Assembly: GCA_905221605.1 (NCBI GenBank)
Contig: CAJNDS010002080.1
Coordinates: 302,501-366,500, forward strand
Source of the DNA: Symbiodinium natans
Lineage: Eukaryota; Sar; Dinophyceae; Suessiales; Symbiodiniaceae
Length of the DNA stretch: 64,000 bases
Reading direction: 5' to 3'
A program made the position numbers and the translations under genes. This document shows, in pieces, positions 33,928 to 41,938 of this stretch. Positions within the stretch are counted from its first letter, which is position 1, and each line of letters opens with the position of its first letter. Under the pieces are notes generated by a model. The model saw only the letters and a program-made list of their open reading frames with translations. It was not told the DNA's origin and did not search any database.

Positions 33928-34359
33928 TTACTCTCGCCTTCGCTGTTCCAATTCAAGGTGTCTTGGTGTTCCAAAATGCGATGTCCTTGTCTTCTTACTT
34001 AACCAAATTCTACAAGTCTCGCACCAAAATTTATTTTTGGTATCTTCCACATCTGACTGCTCTCCTTCTTCCAATTTTAAATAGTGTTGGTGTCTTATTG
34101 TTTTTGTATGTCTCTGGTATTGGTCTTTGGCTACATACATTTCGCATAAGTTGCACCATGTTTTCTCTCTTTTCTTTTCTAATATGTCTTCTCGCTTCTT
34201 CTCGTAATACCTTTGACATTTCTCCCTCGCCTTGTCTGGGTTGTCCTGTTGATTTTTTCTACAAGCATCCGAGCACGGAATACAAACTCTGCATCCCTCC
34301 TTGAATTCAACTTCCTCCTTCTTCTTCCTACATCTGCTACATCGTTTGACCGTTTCCAT
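33928..34359 (-). CDS. Zinc-finger protein, TIR copy 1
   Basis: A 143-residue basic protein. The N-terminus has CxxC pairs (C7, C10 and C26, C29) like the small treble-clef/zinc-ribbon proteins common in giant viruses. A charged linker with NPDKAREK and YYEKKRED follows, then two C2H2 modules: WCNLCEMY with HTKTIRH near residues 79-102, and WCETCRIW with HFGTPRH near residues 116-137. The spacing resembles U1/matrin-type fingers that bind nucleic acid. The protein is duplicated exactly at 53797-54228 because it lies in the TIR, and has a diverged paralogue at 53082-53585. Start is the only ATG with the arm-type promoter box upstream. Role is inferred to be nucleic-acid binding, perhaps terminus recognition or regulation. 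Confidence 0.8.
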   Translation of the reverse strand: METVKRCSRCRKKKEEVEFKEGCRVCIPCSDACRKNQQDNPDKAREKCQRYYEKKREDILEKKREKTWCNLCEMYVAKDQYQRHTKTIRHQHYLKLEEGEQSDVEDTKNKFWCETCRIWLSKKTRTSHFGTPRHLELEQRRRE

Positions 34360-34405
34360 ACTACATATATAATACTAGTATTCCTTTAAATGTTTTCTAA
34401 AATCA
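34360..34405 (-). promoter_or_regulatory. Arm/early-type promoter box, TIR copy 1
   Basis: Read on the minus strand: AAAACATTTAAAGGAATACT then ATTATATATGTAG directly before the ATG. It is a diverged version of the TTTAAAG plus TATATATTAG box seen before four other genes. Confidence 0.55.
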
Positions 34406-34603
34406 ATTCTTTCCAATGGGCGTGATGGGGTTTATTCATTTTATAAGAAATTATTCAAAAATCCATTCTTCCGGATGGGCGTGAGGGGGTTGATAGAATT
34501 TAGGGTATTTTGGGTGGTTCGGGGCTTGGGGTCGTGTGTAGGAACTAAAGAAGGCTTTGTTAATATAAAGGAATATTGACAAACACTTTTTGGGTTTAAA
34601 AAT

Positions 34604-34640
34604 AATTAATACAATTTTTTTTGATATTATTGTATTAATT
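34604..34640 (-). terminator. 3' hairpin of the left-arm gene
   Basis: AATTAATACAAT and ATTGTATTAATT form a perfect 12-bp stem with a T-rich loop, nine bases beyond the stop codon. The same stem follows the right-arm paralogue at 52583-52617. Confidence 0.65.
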
Positions 34641-34648
34641 ATTACTAT

Positions 34649-35305
34649 TCAAATTTCACCGTCGTCATCTTCAGTTTCAGTTTCGCTATCTACTCTGAAC
34701 CAGTCTTCATTCAGTTGCAACAGTATTGTAAATCCAAAATCATAATCATATAGAGAATGATAGTTTTCATATCCCCCAACTTTTTTATTATCCATAATGT
34801 GGTAGATAATTAGTTGAAGTATGTTGAAGTAGTCATGTAATTCGTCGGGGTCGCCTTTACAAACTTCATACTTCATGTCATCTATAAACTCTACATTGAA
34901 AAGTTTATCATACAGTGAAGCCAGTTTGCTGTGCATTTCAATAGTGTATTTATTGTTGTCCTTGTTTATTTCACTTTGGATAAACTCATAAGATGGGTAT
35001 GAATTGAACCGAATGAAAAACAATGTTTGAAGTTCCCATAATGAATGAAAGTTCCAATATTCAATACATTCGTCAATAACACTATGTATCTTATTACATT
35101 TTGAACACGAACAGAATTTACAAACTAAATCATACACATCTCCAGTTAAGTTTAGTTTGATTGTGTTCTTCAAACAATCTCTCATTCTTTGACATTCTCG
35201 GCAATCCTTAGTGATTGCCCTTACATGTTCAATGCTTTCATATAAGTCAGTTTTATAGCAATGTCTAGAAATATTAGAGCTAGTTTCACTTTCATTATCA
35301 TTCAT
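34649..35305 (-). CDS. Left-arm protein of unknown function (intact paralogue)
   Basis: A 218-residue protein, taking the ATG at 35305 (the longer frame starts on GTG). It begins with a Ser/Thr/Asp/Glu-rich stretch, then Cys-rich segments: HCYK near residue 16, a CRECQRMRDC segment near 38, and KFCSCSKCNKIHSVIDEC near 65-82. The C-terminal half is Phe/Tyr-rich (SYPSYEF, YHIMDNKK, YDYDFGF) and ends in an acidic tail. The Cys pattern suggests a metal-binding site. A homologue with the same order of motifs lies at the opposite end (51907-52583) but is broken. I do not recognise the family. An arm-type promoter box lies at 35313-35356 and a hairpin follows the stop. Position at both element ends suggests an arm duplication. 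Confidence 0.8.
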   Translation of the reverse strand: MNDNESETSSNISRHCYKTDLYESIEHVRAITKDCRECQRMRDCLKNTIKLNLTGDVYDLVCKFCSCSKCNKIHSVIDECIEYWNFHSLWELQTLFFIRFNSYPSYEFIQSEINKDNNKYTIEMHSKLASLYDKLFNVEFIDDMKYEVCKGDPDELHDYFNILQLIIYHIMDNKKVGGYENYHSLYDYDFGFTILLQLNEDWFRVDSETETEDDDGEI

Positions 35306-35312
35306 TTTTCTC

Positions 35313-35356
35313 ACTAATATATATAGTCGTTATTTCTTTAAATGCTTTTTTCCCTG
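35313..35356 (-). promoter_or_regulatory. Arm/early-type promoter box (left-arm gene)
   Basis: On the minus strand: GGGAAAAAAGCATTTAAAG, then AAATAACGACTATATATATT and AG, eight bases before the ATG. It is almost identical over about 40 bases to the boxes at 51855-51899 and 53033-53078. Confidence 0.75.
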
Positions 35357-35364
35357 AAATTAAA

Positions 35365-35649
35365 CTAATAATACTTCTCATTCTCCGGATCGTACTGCAC
35401 TTCATAATACTTCTTTGTTTCTTCCTTTGGATTTAAGATATCTTTGTTATTTAACTTATTAATATATGCATTCCTTTTGTTATTATAATTTGAGTTTAAC
35501 ACGCTTGGTGGTTGGTTCTCCTTTCCTTTCTTCTTCTCCTCAAGATTATCTACCCTCGCAACTAATTTAGCTACTGTTTCCTCTAGCTTCTTAACCTCTT
35601 CTTTTAATTTCTTGATGGGGCTTTTGACTTCAGATGAAGTTTCACTCAT
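35365..35649 (-). CDS. Small coiled-coil protein
   Basis: A 94-residue protein. Residues 10-45 form a heptad coiled coil (IKKLKEEVKKLEETVAKLVA followed by RVDNLEEKKK), and the rest is Asn/Lys/Tyr-rich and probably disordered. TCTA lies at 35661-35664 (minus-strand reading TCTAAG), 12 bases before the ATG. It probably oligomerises. It could be a virion or scaffold component; no family was recognised. Confidence 0.7.
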   Translation of the reverse strand: MSETSSEVKSPIKKLKEEVKKLEETVAKLVARVDNLEEKKKGKENQPPSVLNSNYNNKRNAYINKLNNKDILNPKEETKKYYEVQYDPENEKYY

Positions 35650-35682
35650 ATATACAAACTTAGATTAAAAGTTTTAAAAATT

Positions 35683-35880
35683 TTAACGCATTTGAACACT
35701 TTGTTGTATTTTCATTCTCTCACCTTCCTTTCTCAAATCGTCTCTACAATACTTGCAAGTCGTTGTTGAATACTTGTTATTAGTATTTAAGAAGTTATTC
35801 ATTGGATACTTCTTTTTGCACCTCTTACATTCTAATAGTTTATCTTCTCCTTCTCTCATTTCACCAAATACAACGAGCAT
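35683..35880 (-). CDS. Small zinc-ribbon-like protein
   Basis: A 65-residue protein from the ATG at 35880 (a longer frame would start on TTG). Two knuckles are visible, CKRCKKKYPMNNF and TTCKYCRDDLRKEGE, spaced as in the small zinc-binding proteins and HNH-related zinc ribbons common in giant viruses and PLVs. The same N-terminal layout (CxxC, a conserved Phe, then CxxC) occurs in the TIR protein and in the 53082 protein. Nucleic-acid binding is inferred. No clear TCTA or arm-type box was found, so its promoter class is uncertain. Confidence 0.7.
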   Translation of the reverse strand: MLVVFGEMREGEDKLLECKRCKKKYPMNNFLNTNNKYSTTTCKYCRDDLRKEGERMKIQQSVQMR

Positions 35881-35901
35881 TATATAATCAGGTGACAAAA
35901 T

Positions 35902-35931
35902 AATTCATAACATAACGAAATGTTATGAATT
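35902..35931. repeat. Perfect 12-bp hairpin
   Basis: AATTCATAACAT and ATGTTATGAATT with a 6-base loop, just upstream of the small zinc-ribbon gene. It could be a regulatory site or a 3' processing hairpin for an unrecognised transcript. Confidence 0.55.
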
Positions 35932-36161
35932 GTGCATGTCCTTAAGATTTAACGAAGCTTCAAACTAATTAAGTGATACATCTTATGTGTATCAAATTAT
36001 ACAGATGTATCAAGATACTTCCCCCTTTCTCTCGTCCATCTATAAATATGCAGTAGGTATTAAGGGAACTTGATACTGGGGTTTCTTCTCCTTTTCCTGT
36101 TTCAGTGTCTGGGGGGACTTCAAAGACTATACACTGTCAATTGTATAATATATTCTACTTT
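35932..36161. other. Non-coding gap in the PLV
   Basis: No supported frame. GATACATC, GTGTATCAA and GATGTATCAAGATAC between 35970 and 36020 make overlapping inverted pairs that resemble the TIR gene hairpin. Pyrimidine-rich sequence follows (36065-36110). Confidence 0.45.
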
Positions 36162-36557
36162 TTAATCCATTTTATGTAACTCATGTTTAGCTATGACTTC
36201 AATATCCTTTTTAATTTCTATTATATCCGTCTCGCATTTATCTAACCTTTCTTCAAGTTCTTCTGGGGTAATCTGAGATTTACCCCATCCTGTATCGCAT
36301 ATTTCAACACTTCCTGTCTGTAATGAATTTTCATCTTTAAAAATATCGTCCGGGCTTGTATGTCTCCCATTACCACCAAATTTAGTATTTCTTTTATCAA
36401 TAACAGTATCTGTTGTAACTATATTGTTTTCTTTAACTGTCTTCGTTTCCTTATGATAAAACTGCCTTTTACAACGGCAAGGTATACAATGAACGCCTTT
36501 TTTATCAATATGCAAACCTTTATCTCTTCCTCCACTGTCATTTGATGTATCGCTCAT
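36162..36557 (-). CDS. PLV protein of unknown function, acidic with C-terminal helix
   Basis: A 131-residue protein. The N-terminus is Ser/Asp-rich, followed by a Cys motif (HCIPCRCKRQFYHKE, residues 23-37) that may bind metal. The C-terminal third (EELEERLDKCETDIIEIKKD) is a predicted coiled-coil helix. TCTA lies at 36568-36571 on the minus strand, 11 bases before the ATG, which puts it with the virion-type genes. Family not recognised. Confidence 0.7.
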   Translation of the reverse strand: MSDTSNDSGGRDKGLHIDKKGVHCIPCRCKRQFYHKETKTVKENNIVTTDTVIDKRNTKFGGNGRHTSPDDIFKDENSLQTGSVEICDTGWGKSQITPEELEERLDKCETDIIEIKKDIEVIAKHELHKMD

Positions 36558-36562
36558 TTACA

Positions 36563-36709
36563 TTAACTAGATTTTTTAACATTCTTAATATAATAGCATA
36601 CTGCTTTAAGAAACTCTAACAGACTGTGACAACACATTCTATACCTTGGAGTTTTTATGACATAATCTAGTTTCTCTATCTCATTTATTACTTCTATGTA
36701 TTTATTCAT
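36563..36709 (-). CDS. Possible small protein, 48 residues
   Basis: A short minus-strand frame from an ATG at 36709 to TAA at 36563, fitting exactly between the neighbouring gene and the divergent ATPase. It is Lys/Tyr/Ile-rich with a CCHSLLEFLKAVCYY stretch that could be an amphipathic helix. TTTAAATATATA stands directly before the ATG. No family recognised; it may be chance in AT-rich DNA. Confidence 0.4.
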   Translation of the reverse strand: MNKYIEVINEIEKLDYVIKTPRYRMCCHSLLEFLKAVCYYIKNVKKSS

Positions 36710-36750
36710 TATATATTTAAACCATATAATTCTTCTATGTAATAATAATA

Positions 36751-37542
36751 ATGCTTACTCCTATAGTCAAACCAGTTAATGTTAAAGAATATGATTTTAA
36801 ACAATCTAAGTATGAAATAGCACCACGATTACCGTTTTCACAAATAATAACAGGTCCATCAGGTTCAGGAAAAGGCATTCTATTACAGTCAATGATACTA
36901 GACATTTACAGAGATGTCTTTGAAAGAATATATATATGGTCCCCCTCCATTTCAGTGGATAGTAATTGGTTACCAGTTAAAAAATATATTCAGGATAATT
37001 TAAAGGTTAACTTAGAGAAAGAAAAGTGTCTATTTGATGAGTATATCCCCGAAGAATTAGAAGCGGTGATAAAAAGACAGCATAAAGTCATTGAATACCA
37101 GAAGAAGAACGACCACAATAAATTATTCTCAATACTGATAATAGTGGATGATTTTGCTGACTCAAAAAGTTTTTCACGCAATAGCCCATTATTAAATCAG
37201 TTGTATGTCCGCGGGAGACACAACAGTATCAATATCATAACAAGCACACAAAAATTCAACGCGCTGTCTCCTATTATTCGTGTCAATAGTCGTCAGTTGT
37301 TCTTTTTCAGATTGAGAAATTACAAGGAAATAGAAACAATGGTTGAGGAATTAAGCGCAGTATTAATTAAAAAATCAACTGTAGCAGATGCTAAAAATCT
37401 GTCAGAAGCAAAAAAGCTATTGTTAGAAGTGTATAATATAGCAACAGAAGAACCTTATAGTTTCTTATTTATTAACTTAATGAAATCAGATGTTAATGAT
37501 ATGTTTTACAAAAGATTTGATGCTAAATTAGTTATTGACTAA
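36751..37542 (+). CDS. FtsK/HerA-type genome-packaging ATPase
   Basis: A 263-residue P-loop ATPase, the usual size for PLV and virophage packaging ATPases related to poxvirus A32. Walker A is GPSGSGKG (residues 35-42). Walker B is ILIIVDDFAD with the acidic pair at 133-134. A downstream NIITSTQKF segment (about 165) matches the sensor strand that ends in Gln in this family, and VRGRHNS precedes it. It is expected to pump viral DNA into the capsid. TTCTATG at 36733-36738 gives a TCTA 14 bases before the ATG. It is the only rightward gene in the left third of the element and is followed by an AT hairpin. Confidence 0.92.
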   Translation: MLTPIVKPVNVKEYDFKQSKYEIAPRLPFSQIITGPSGSGKGILLQSMILDIYRDVFERIYIWSPSISVDSNWLPVKKYIQDNLKVNLEKEKCLFDEYIPEELEAVIKRQHKVIEYQKKNDHNKLFSILIIVDDFADSKSFSRNSPLLNQLYVRGRHNSINIITSTQKFNALSPIIRVNSRQLFFFRLRNYKEIETMVEELSAVLIKKSTVADAKNLSEAKKLLLEVYNIATEEPYSFLFINLMKSDVNDMFYKRFDAKLVID

Positions 37543-37567
37543 TAATATTATTATTCATAATATTATT
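37541..37567. terminator. AT hairpin between convergent genes
   Basis: AATAATATT and AATATTATT form a 9-bp stem at the meeting point of the ATPase gene and the leftward 69-residue gene. It could serve both 3' ends. Confidence 0.55.
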
Positions 37568-37775
37568 AAATCAATGAATATGAACACAAGTTTACGGCAG
37601 GTAGTTTATAATATATTTTATCGCTTTTTGTTTCCTCTAACTTTTCAACTCTTTCAATAACATCTTTTAAAGTGTTAAATAATAATATATCTGTTCTTGT
37701 TTTTTCATTAATATCTAATTCTTTTATTTGTTGCATATGTTCAGTAGCACATGATTTAGATGTTTTAGAACCCAT
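37566..37775 (-). CDS. Small protein with N-terminal myristoylation signal
   Basis: A 69-residue protein. The first in-frame ATG (37775) gives MGSKTSKS, which fits the N-myristoylation consensus (Gly2, small residue, Ser/Thr at position 6, basic residue next); the longer frame would need a TTG start. A short coiled coil follows (DVIERVEKLEETKSDK). TCTAAAT lies at 37787-37793, 11 bases before the ATG, so it belongs with the virion genes. A myristoylated small protein would be expected to associate with membranes, for example during assembly or entry. No family recognised; the signal is read by eye. Confidence 0.7.
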   Translation of the reverse strand: MGSKTSKSCATEHMQQIKELDINEKTRTDILLFNTLKDVIERVEKLEETKSDKIYYKLPAVNLCSYSLI

Positions 37776-37798
37776 TTTATACAATTATTTAGATAAAA

Positions 37799-40168
37799 CT
37801 AATCTTTACTTTTTGATTTTACTTTTGCTTTTGCTTTCGGTGAGACATCGCCTTTCAACTTCTTAACTTCTTTTTTTAAATCTTCTACTTCTTTCATTAA
37901 CTCTTGAACACACCCCCATAATACAACTGCTGTTTTATTATATGCTAATAATTTCATTCCATCATCGTTATAATATATGATGTTATCCCATTCTTTGGGC
38001 ATTTTAGCATCTTTTATATCATCTGCTATAAAACCAATATGACTTTTTTTATCTTTATCATTAATGAAATTATATGTTTTTGGTTTAATATACTTGACTG
38101 CTTTATAACAGTCTTTCATATTTACTTCTTTAACATTCTCTTTTAACTTAGAGTCTGATGTTTCAGTTAGAGCAACACATGTTAAATTTCCTCCAATATC
38201 GGCGTTATTAGTTGTAGTAAAGAAACCGTATACATCAACACCTGTATTCGTGGCATCTAATCTTGACAAATTATTATTACTTAATCTAATAAATCCATCC
38301 GTGTCGGGATTATTTATTAATACCCGTTGTGAACCTGAAACATCAACATGTGTTATTTCTAAATTTCCTAATAAAGTAACTTTTCCATCTGTTAATTGAA
38401 TTTCCGGTGTGCTACTTTCTAATCCTATTGTTAAATTCATTTCCCCCGCTGTGTCTCCATTTCTAATATATAATTTATATTGTGTATCCAATACTTCCTT
38501 CAATTCACTACTGTTTTGAAACATAAAACGTCCCCAACTAATAATGTCTGCCTCACCAACGATATTACCAATACTATTAAATGTTTGATTATTTGTAACT
38601 GCTCTATTAATAGTAATTCCGTTAGTATCATTTAATTGTAGTGCTATTGTTCCTGTTGTAGGGTCGGTTGTTCTATTTGACTGTAATGAAAAATTAATTT
38701 CATTTGTTGAAATAATATTTAATGAATTATTGACGTCCGCTCTTTGAAATATTCTACCTGAATTATTAACATAAATATCTCCATTAAATGTTGATGTATT
38801 TTGAAATGATGAAGTGCCACCAAAATTAGCATTCCCACCGCTTACATTTAATTTATTTGCACCTTGAATTGCTCCGATGCCTAAACTTAAACAATAGACA
38901 CCATTACCATTTGCAGTATTTAATAAAAGTAATGAAGAACTGTCATTGCTTGTATTATAAGCATTAATATTAAATGAATTAAATTTTAAATACCCTTGTG
39001 CATTCTTTATTGTTAAAACATTACTGGCATCTGTTGTATTGTTATAAAATGTTAATCCATTAGAATTATTAACATTCGCATTTTCTCCATCAAAATTTAA
39101 ATCATTTGTTAAATCAAAATTACCATCTACTTTTAAATTTTGTCTAACAATAGCACTATCAACAACATCTAATGTATATCCTCCCGTTAATGTATTTGAT
39201 GCTGTATCTACTAATATTGAATGTGTTTTAATATATTGATCAGCATTATTATTTAAATTTAAAATTCTTCCAGTATCACCAACTGAATTATAACAATCAA
39301 TACTATCATTATTAAAAGTAATATAATTATCAGTATTTCTAACTGTAAATGATAAATTACCATCTGCTGTATTTTCTACAACTAACCCACCTGTCGGCGC
39401 TTCTATTTTTCCTGACATTTTGTATCCTGCATTATTATTTGATAAATCTAATTGTTTTACTGTGTTATCTGATGTATTATTACAAAATATTTTATCACCT
39501 TGTAAAGTTATATAACTCGTTGCGTTTTTAAACTCTGCTAATACTTTATCACCTCCTCCTGTTTGGTTGCTAAATAATAATCCCGCTACTGGACTTATAT
39601 TTATTGTTGAATTGTTTAATGTTAATCCACTATGAATAACAGTCGGGGCACTGCAATCAATAATAGGATTGGGGCTAAATCTATCAGTAAAATCTGATTT
39701 GGGAACACGTAAATCTAATAAATTATCAATATCTGTATCAGTATATCCACCACCCCCACCTGCGCCCGCTATTAATGTATCCACCTCGCCTTTATTGTAG
39801 AAATTTGTTGCTAATAATGTATTATTCTGATAATTAGTATTTAAATTCGTATCAATTTGTGTTGATGTATAATAGTTAGTAAATGTCGTGTCTATTTCTG
39901 TTTTGTTGTAAAAAGTGTTCGTTAAAGTGATGTTGTTTTGGTAGTCTGTGTCTAATAAGTGTGTTAAAGAACTGATATTATGAAAGTTCTGTAGTTGCTT
40001 CGTATTTAAAGCATCTATAGCATCGGTGTTTGCTTGTATGTTTGAAGAGTTTGCAGTGTTGGTGTCTCCTAATTCTGTTTTCGTAGCGTATAAGTCGCTT
40101 AAATCTGTTCCACTTACAACAATATTATCTGCTGTTAATGTATTTGTATTATTAAGTGTTAATGGCAT
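37799..40168 (-). CDS. Fibre/spike protein with S74 intramolecular chaperone
   Basis: A 789-residue protein. The N-terminal ~150 residues contain repeated FYNKTEIDT / YTSTQIDTN / FYNKGEVDT segments typical of trimeric phage and algal-virus fibres. Residues 150-660 are Asn/Gly/Thr-rich with beta-repeat character (LNNSTINI, LTIKNAQGYLKF, GGTSSFQN). From residue ~669, SDSKLKENV, the YIKPKTYNF segment and HIGFIADDI match the endosialidase-type chaperone (peptidase S74), which cleaves itself off after trimerisation, usually just before the Ser-Asp pair. A terminal coiled coil (VQELMKEVEDLKKEVKKLKG) and Lys-rich tail close it. TCTA at 40187-40190 lies 18 bases upstream. It is probably the host-attachment structure at capsid vertices. 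Confidence 0.88.
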   Translation of the reverse strand: MPLTLNNTNTLTADNIVVSGTDLSDLYATKTELGDTNTANSSNIQANTDAIDALNTKQLQNFHNISSLTHLLDTDYQNNITLTNTFYNKTEIDTTFTNYYTSTQIDTNLNTNYQNNTLLATNFYNKGEVDTLIAGAGGGGGYTDTDIDNLLDLRVPKSDFTDRFSPNPIIDCSAPTVIHSGLTLNNSTINISPVAGLLFSNQTGGGDKVLAEFKNATSYITLQGDKIFCNNTSDNTVKQLDLSNNNAGYKMSGKIEAPTGGLVVENTADGNLSFTVRNTDNYITFNNDSIDCYNSVGDTGRILNLNNNADQYIKTHSILVDTASNTLTGGYTLDVVDSAIVRQNLKVDGNFDLTNDLNFDGENANVNNSNGLTFYNNTTDASNVLTIKNAQGYLKFNSFNINAYNTSNDSSSLLLLNTANGNGVYCLSLGIGAIQGANKLNVSGGNANFGGTSSFQNTSTFNGDIYVNNSGRIFQRADVNNSLNIISTNEINFSLQSNRTTDPTTGTIALQLNDTNGITINRAVTNNQTFNSIGNIVGEADIISWGRFMFQNSSELKEVLDTQYKLYIRNGDTAGEMNLTIGLESSTPEIQLTDGKVTLLGNLEITHVDVSGSQRVLINNPDTDGFIRLSNNNLSRLDATNTGVDVYGFFTTTNNADIGGNLTCVALTETSDSKLKENVKEVNMKDCYKAVKYIKPKTYNFINDKDKKSHIGFIADDIKDAKMPKEWDNIIYYNDDGMKLLAYNKTAVVLWGCVQELMKEVEDLKKEVKKLKGDVSPKAKAKVKSKSKD

Positions 40169-40184
40169 TAGTTAATATTAATAA

Positions 40185-40192
40185 AATAGATT
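40185..40192 (-). promoter_or_regulatory. TCTA late-type motif, fibre gene
   Basis: Minus strand reads AATCTATTTTATTAATA shortly before the ATG. Confidence 0.45.
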
Positions 40193-40214
40193 ATTATTTT
40201 GTTAATATTAAATT

Positions 40215-41648
40215 CTAATCAAATACCTTTAGTCCTAAATCGCGTATTTCTAGTATCTGTTCTGAAAGCATCGTGATATAAATATTTTCTGGCATATCAA
40301 AAGTTGGAATTGATGTTCCTACTGGTTTAATTTTAACTAACATTTGCTGTCCGCTACGCGTGTTAATCCCTGTATAACTACTATCGGGCACTTTTTCAAA
40401 TGAAAAGGCAAAGATGAATTGACGGTCTCTATAATGTCTAAAACTTACACTCATTGAATGTTGATGAAACATAGGTAAATTAAGTGCCTTTCGTAAATGA
40501 TAATAGCATTCAGTCATTGAGCGACATGGATATTCTGGATAAAGCTTAGAACCCAATTGAATTTGAAACTCTAAATCTTTATTTTCACTATATAAACCAT
40601 CAACTGCTTCGTCAGAAGTTTGCATTGGGTGATAAAATCTACAAAATTCTTTATCACAATATTCAAATCCTGTGCTTGGGTCTCCTGCTTTGTAAAATGT
40701 AATAAAAGATGCTACTAATTTAGAAACAGAACGAATAACCGGAATGCTTATATTATCTGTATTGCTGATAGTTTGACTTTGTGTAATATATGTTGTGTAA
40801 GTAATGGGAAGTCCTTTTCCTTCTAACAAATGCTTAACATATTCGTTATTTAAATTATTGTCAAGTGTGCAAACATCACAGACAACTCTTGCATTATTAA
40901 TTTCCCACTGAATGCTTGTATTTCTAATTTGTGCATCTGCTTCAGCACCAGTATCTACATTATGGACGAACCGATTACCGACATCATCATTAAGTTGATA
41001 GTTTCTATAATCAATAATACAATCAGTGGCATTCGTTACCAATTCTAATTCAATTGTTAAATTTCCCATATACTTTAGTGGTAAATACTTAAACTGACTG
41101 AATAAACCACATAATGGTTTAAATCCGACTGTCATTGTATCTCTGAAACCTTGAAGAGTAAAACCGTTTACTTCGTGTGATAATTCTGTTCCAACTTTAT
41201 TAACTAATGTTTTCACTTCATCATCATATCGTTGTCCAAAACCTTCATTTGCTTCATCTTTTCTTGCTCCTTGAGACATCATTTTAGAAAACATATGATG
41301 GACACGGTTATAATTATCAAAGTCTTCAACAACTTGATTTCCTGCTATAATTCTCATTCTTCTAAAGAAACAATAAGGAGGTGACAATGGACGGACTTTA
41401 TTATCAAACGAACCAATATCAAGATTTTTTAATGTAAAGAAAATACGGACTGATTGAGGGTCTAACCAACTGTTATCTTCTCCATTTAAACTAAATTTTA
41501 AAACACGGTCCCCACTATCACTTTTATAGATATTTGACCCATTCGGCCAGAATGACACACTTCTTCTATCAGTTATGTAACTTGAACCTTTGTTTAATTT
41601 AAATGAGAGGCTGTCAATTAGAATATCTTCCGGGCTAAAAGTTTCCAT
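40215..41648 (-). CDS. MCP: Major capsid protein, double jelly-roll
   Basis: A 477-residue protein with the PLV MCP pattern. Near the N-terminus, LKFSLNGEDNSWLDPQSVRI followed by FFTLKN forms early strands of the first jelly roll. PPYCFFRRMRIIAGNQVVED and YNRVHHMF follow at about residues 91-122, then GLFSQFKYLPLKYMG and LTIELELV at about 183-206. The second jelly roll includes RHYRDRQFIFAFSFEKVP near 410. The length is within the normal PLV/virophage range. It would form the hexameric capsomers of an icosahedral capsid. TCTA lies at 41667-41670, 18 bases before the ATG. It is preceded by a small gene and followed by the fibre gene on the same strand. This is the strongest single piece of evidence that the element is a virus. 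Confidence 0.92.
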   Translation of the reverse strand: METFSPEDILIDSLSFKLNKGSSYITDRRSVSFWPNGSNIYKSDSGDRVLKFSLNGEDNSWLDPQSVRIFFTLKNLDIGSFDNKVRPLSPPYCFFRRMRIIAGNQVVEDFDNYNRVHHMFSKMMSQGARKDEANEGFGQRYDDEVKTLVNKVGTELSHEVNGFTLQGFRDTMTVGFKPLCGLFSQFKYLPLKYMGNLTIELELVTNATDCIIDYRNYQLNDDVGNRFVHNVDTGAEADAQIRNTSIQWEINNARVVCDVCTLDNNLNNEYVKHLLEGKGLPITYTTYITQSQTISNTDNISIPVIRSVSKLVASFITFYKAGDPSTGFEYCDKEFCRFYHPMQTSDEAVDGLYSENKDLEFQIQLGSKLYPEYPCRSMTECYYHLRKALNLPMFHQHSMSVSFRHYRDRQFIFAFSFEKVPDSSYTGINTRSGQQMLVKIKPVGTSIPTFDMPENIYITMLSEQILEIRDLGLKVFD

Positions 41649-41663
41649 CTAATATATATTTTA

Positions 41664-41672
41664 CTATAGAAA
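41664..41672 (-). promoter_or_regulatory. TCTA late-type motif, MCP gene
   Basis: Minus strand reads TTTTTCTATAGTAAAA, AT-rich on both sides, 18 bases before the ATG. Confidence 0.5.
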
Positions 41673-41675
41673 AAT

Positions 41676-41897
41676 TTAATTAAATATAATTATTGAATTA
41701 TATTTAATCAAATAATTAAAATTATATGAATTTTCTTTATTATTTTTCTTTTTGTTCTTAATATCTTTAACTATACCATTTCCTTCGTTATCTTCTACAA
41801 GTTTCCTTATTTCTTCATAACTGTTTGGCTTAAACTTCTTCTCTTTTGGTGTCGTCTTCTCCATCTGTTCGTATGTTGTTGCTTTTTTATGAAACAT
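41676..41897 (-). CDS. Small Lys-rich protein with (S/T)YEEI motif
   Basis: A 73-residue protein, strongly basic and Asn/Lys-rich at the C-terminus. Residues 22-35 (FKPNSYEEIRKLVE) resemble the LKLRPTYEEI and LKLRPTYDEM N-termini of two other proteins of this element. It lies between the lipase and MCP genes on the same strand, with TCTAAAT at 41908-41914, so it is probably a minor virion component. Its last residues overlap the MCP promoter region. Confidence 0.65.
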   Translation of the reverse strand: MFHKKATTYEQMEKTTPKEKKFKPNSYEEIRKLVEDNEGNGIVKDIKNKKKNNKENSYNFNYLIKYNSIIIFN

Positions 41898-41938
41898 TAT
41901 TATTATTATTTAGAAATTAGTTAAATTGTTGCATGAAT

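Larger units (their letters stand above)
33808..34529. repeat. PLV left terminal inverted repeat (722 bp)
   Basis: Matches 53627-54348 in inverse orientation from AGTAAGCAAG to CGGGGCTTGG; the two have equal length and the encoded 143-residue frame is identical in both. Outer 80 bp contain C/G runs around CCCCGAAATTTAATTC. The repeat holds a complete zinc-finger gene with its promoter and 3' hairpin. Identity of the two copies implies recent insertion or ongoing gene conversion. Confidence 0.92.

Noticed and set aside
33909-34304. 131-residue hydrophobic frame antisense to the TIR zinc-finger gene (and its copy at 53852-54247)
   Set aside because: It is the complement of a clear C2H2/CxxC coding sequence with a promoter box; the hydrophobic translation is a shadow.
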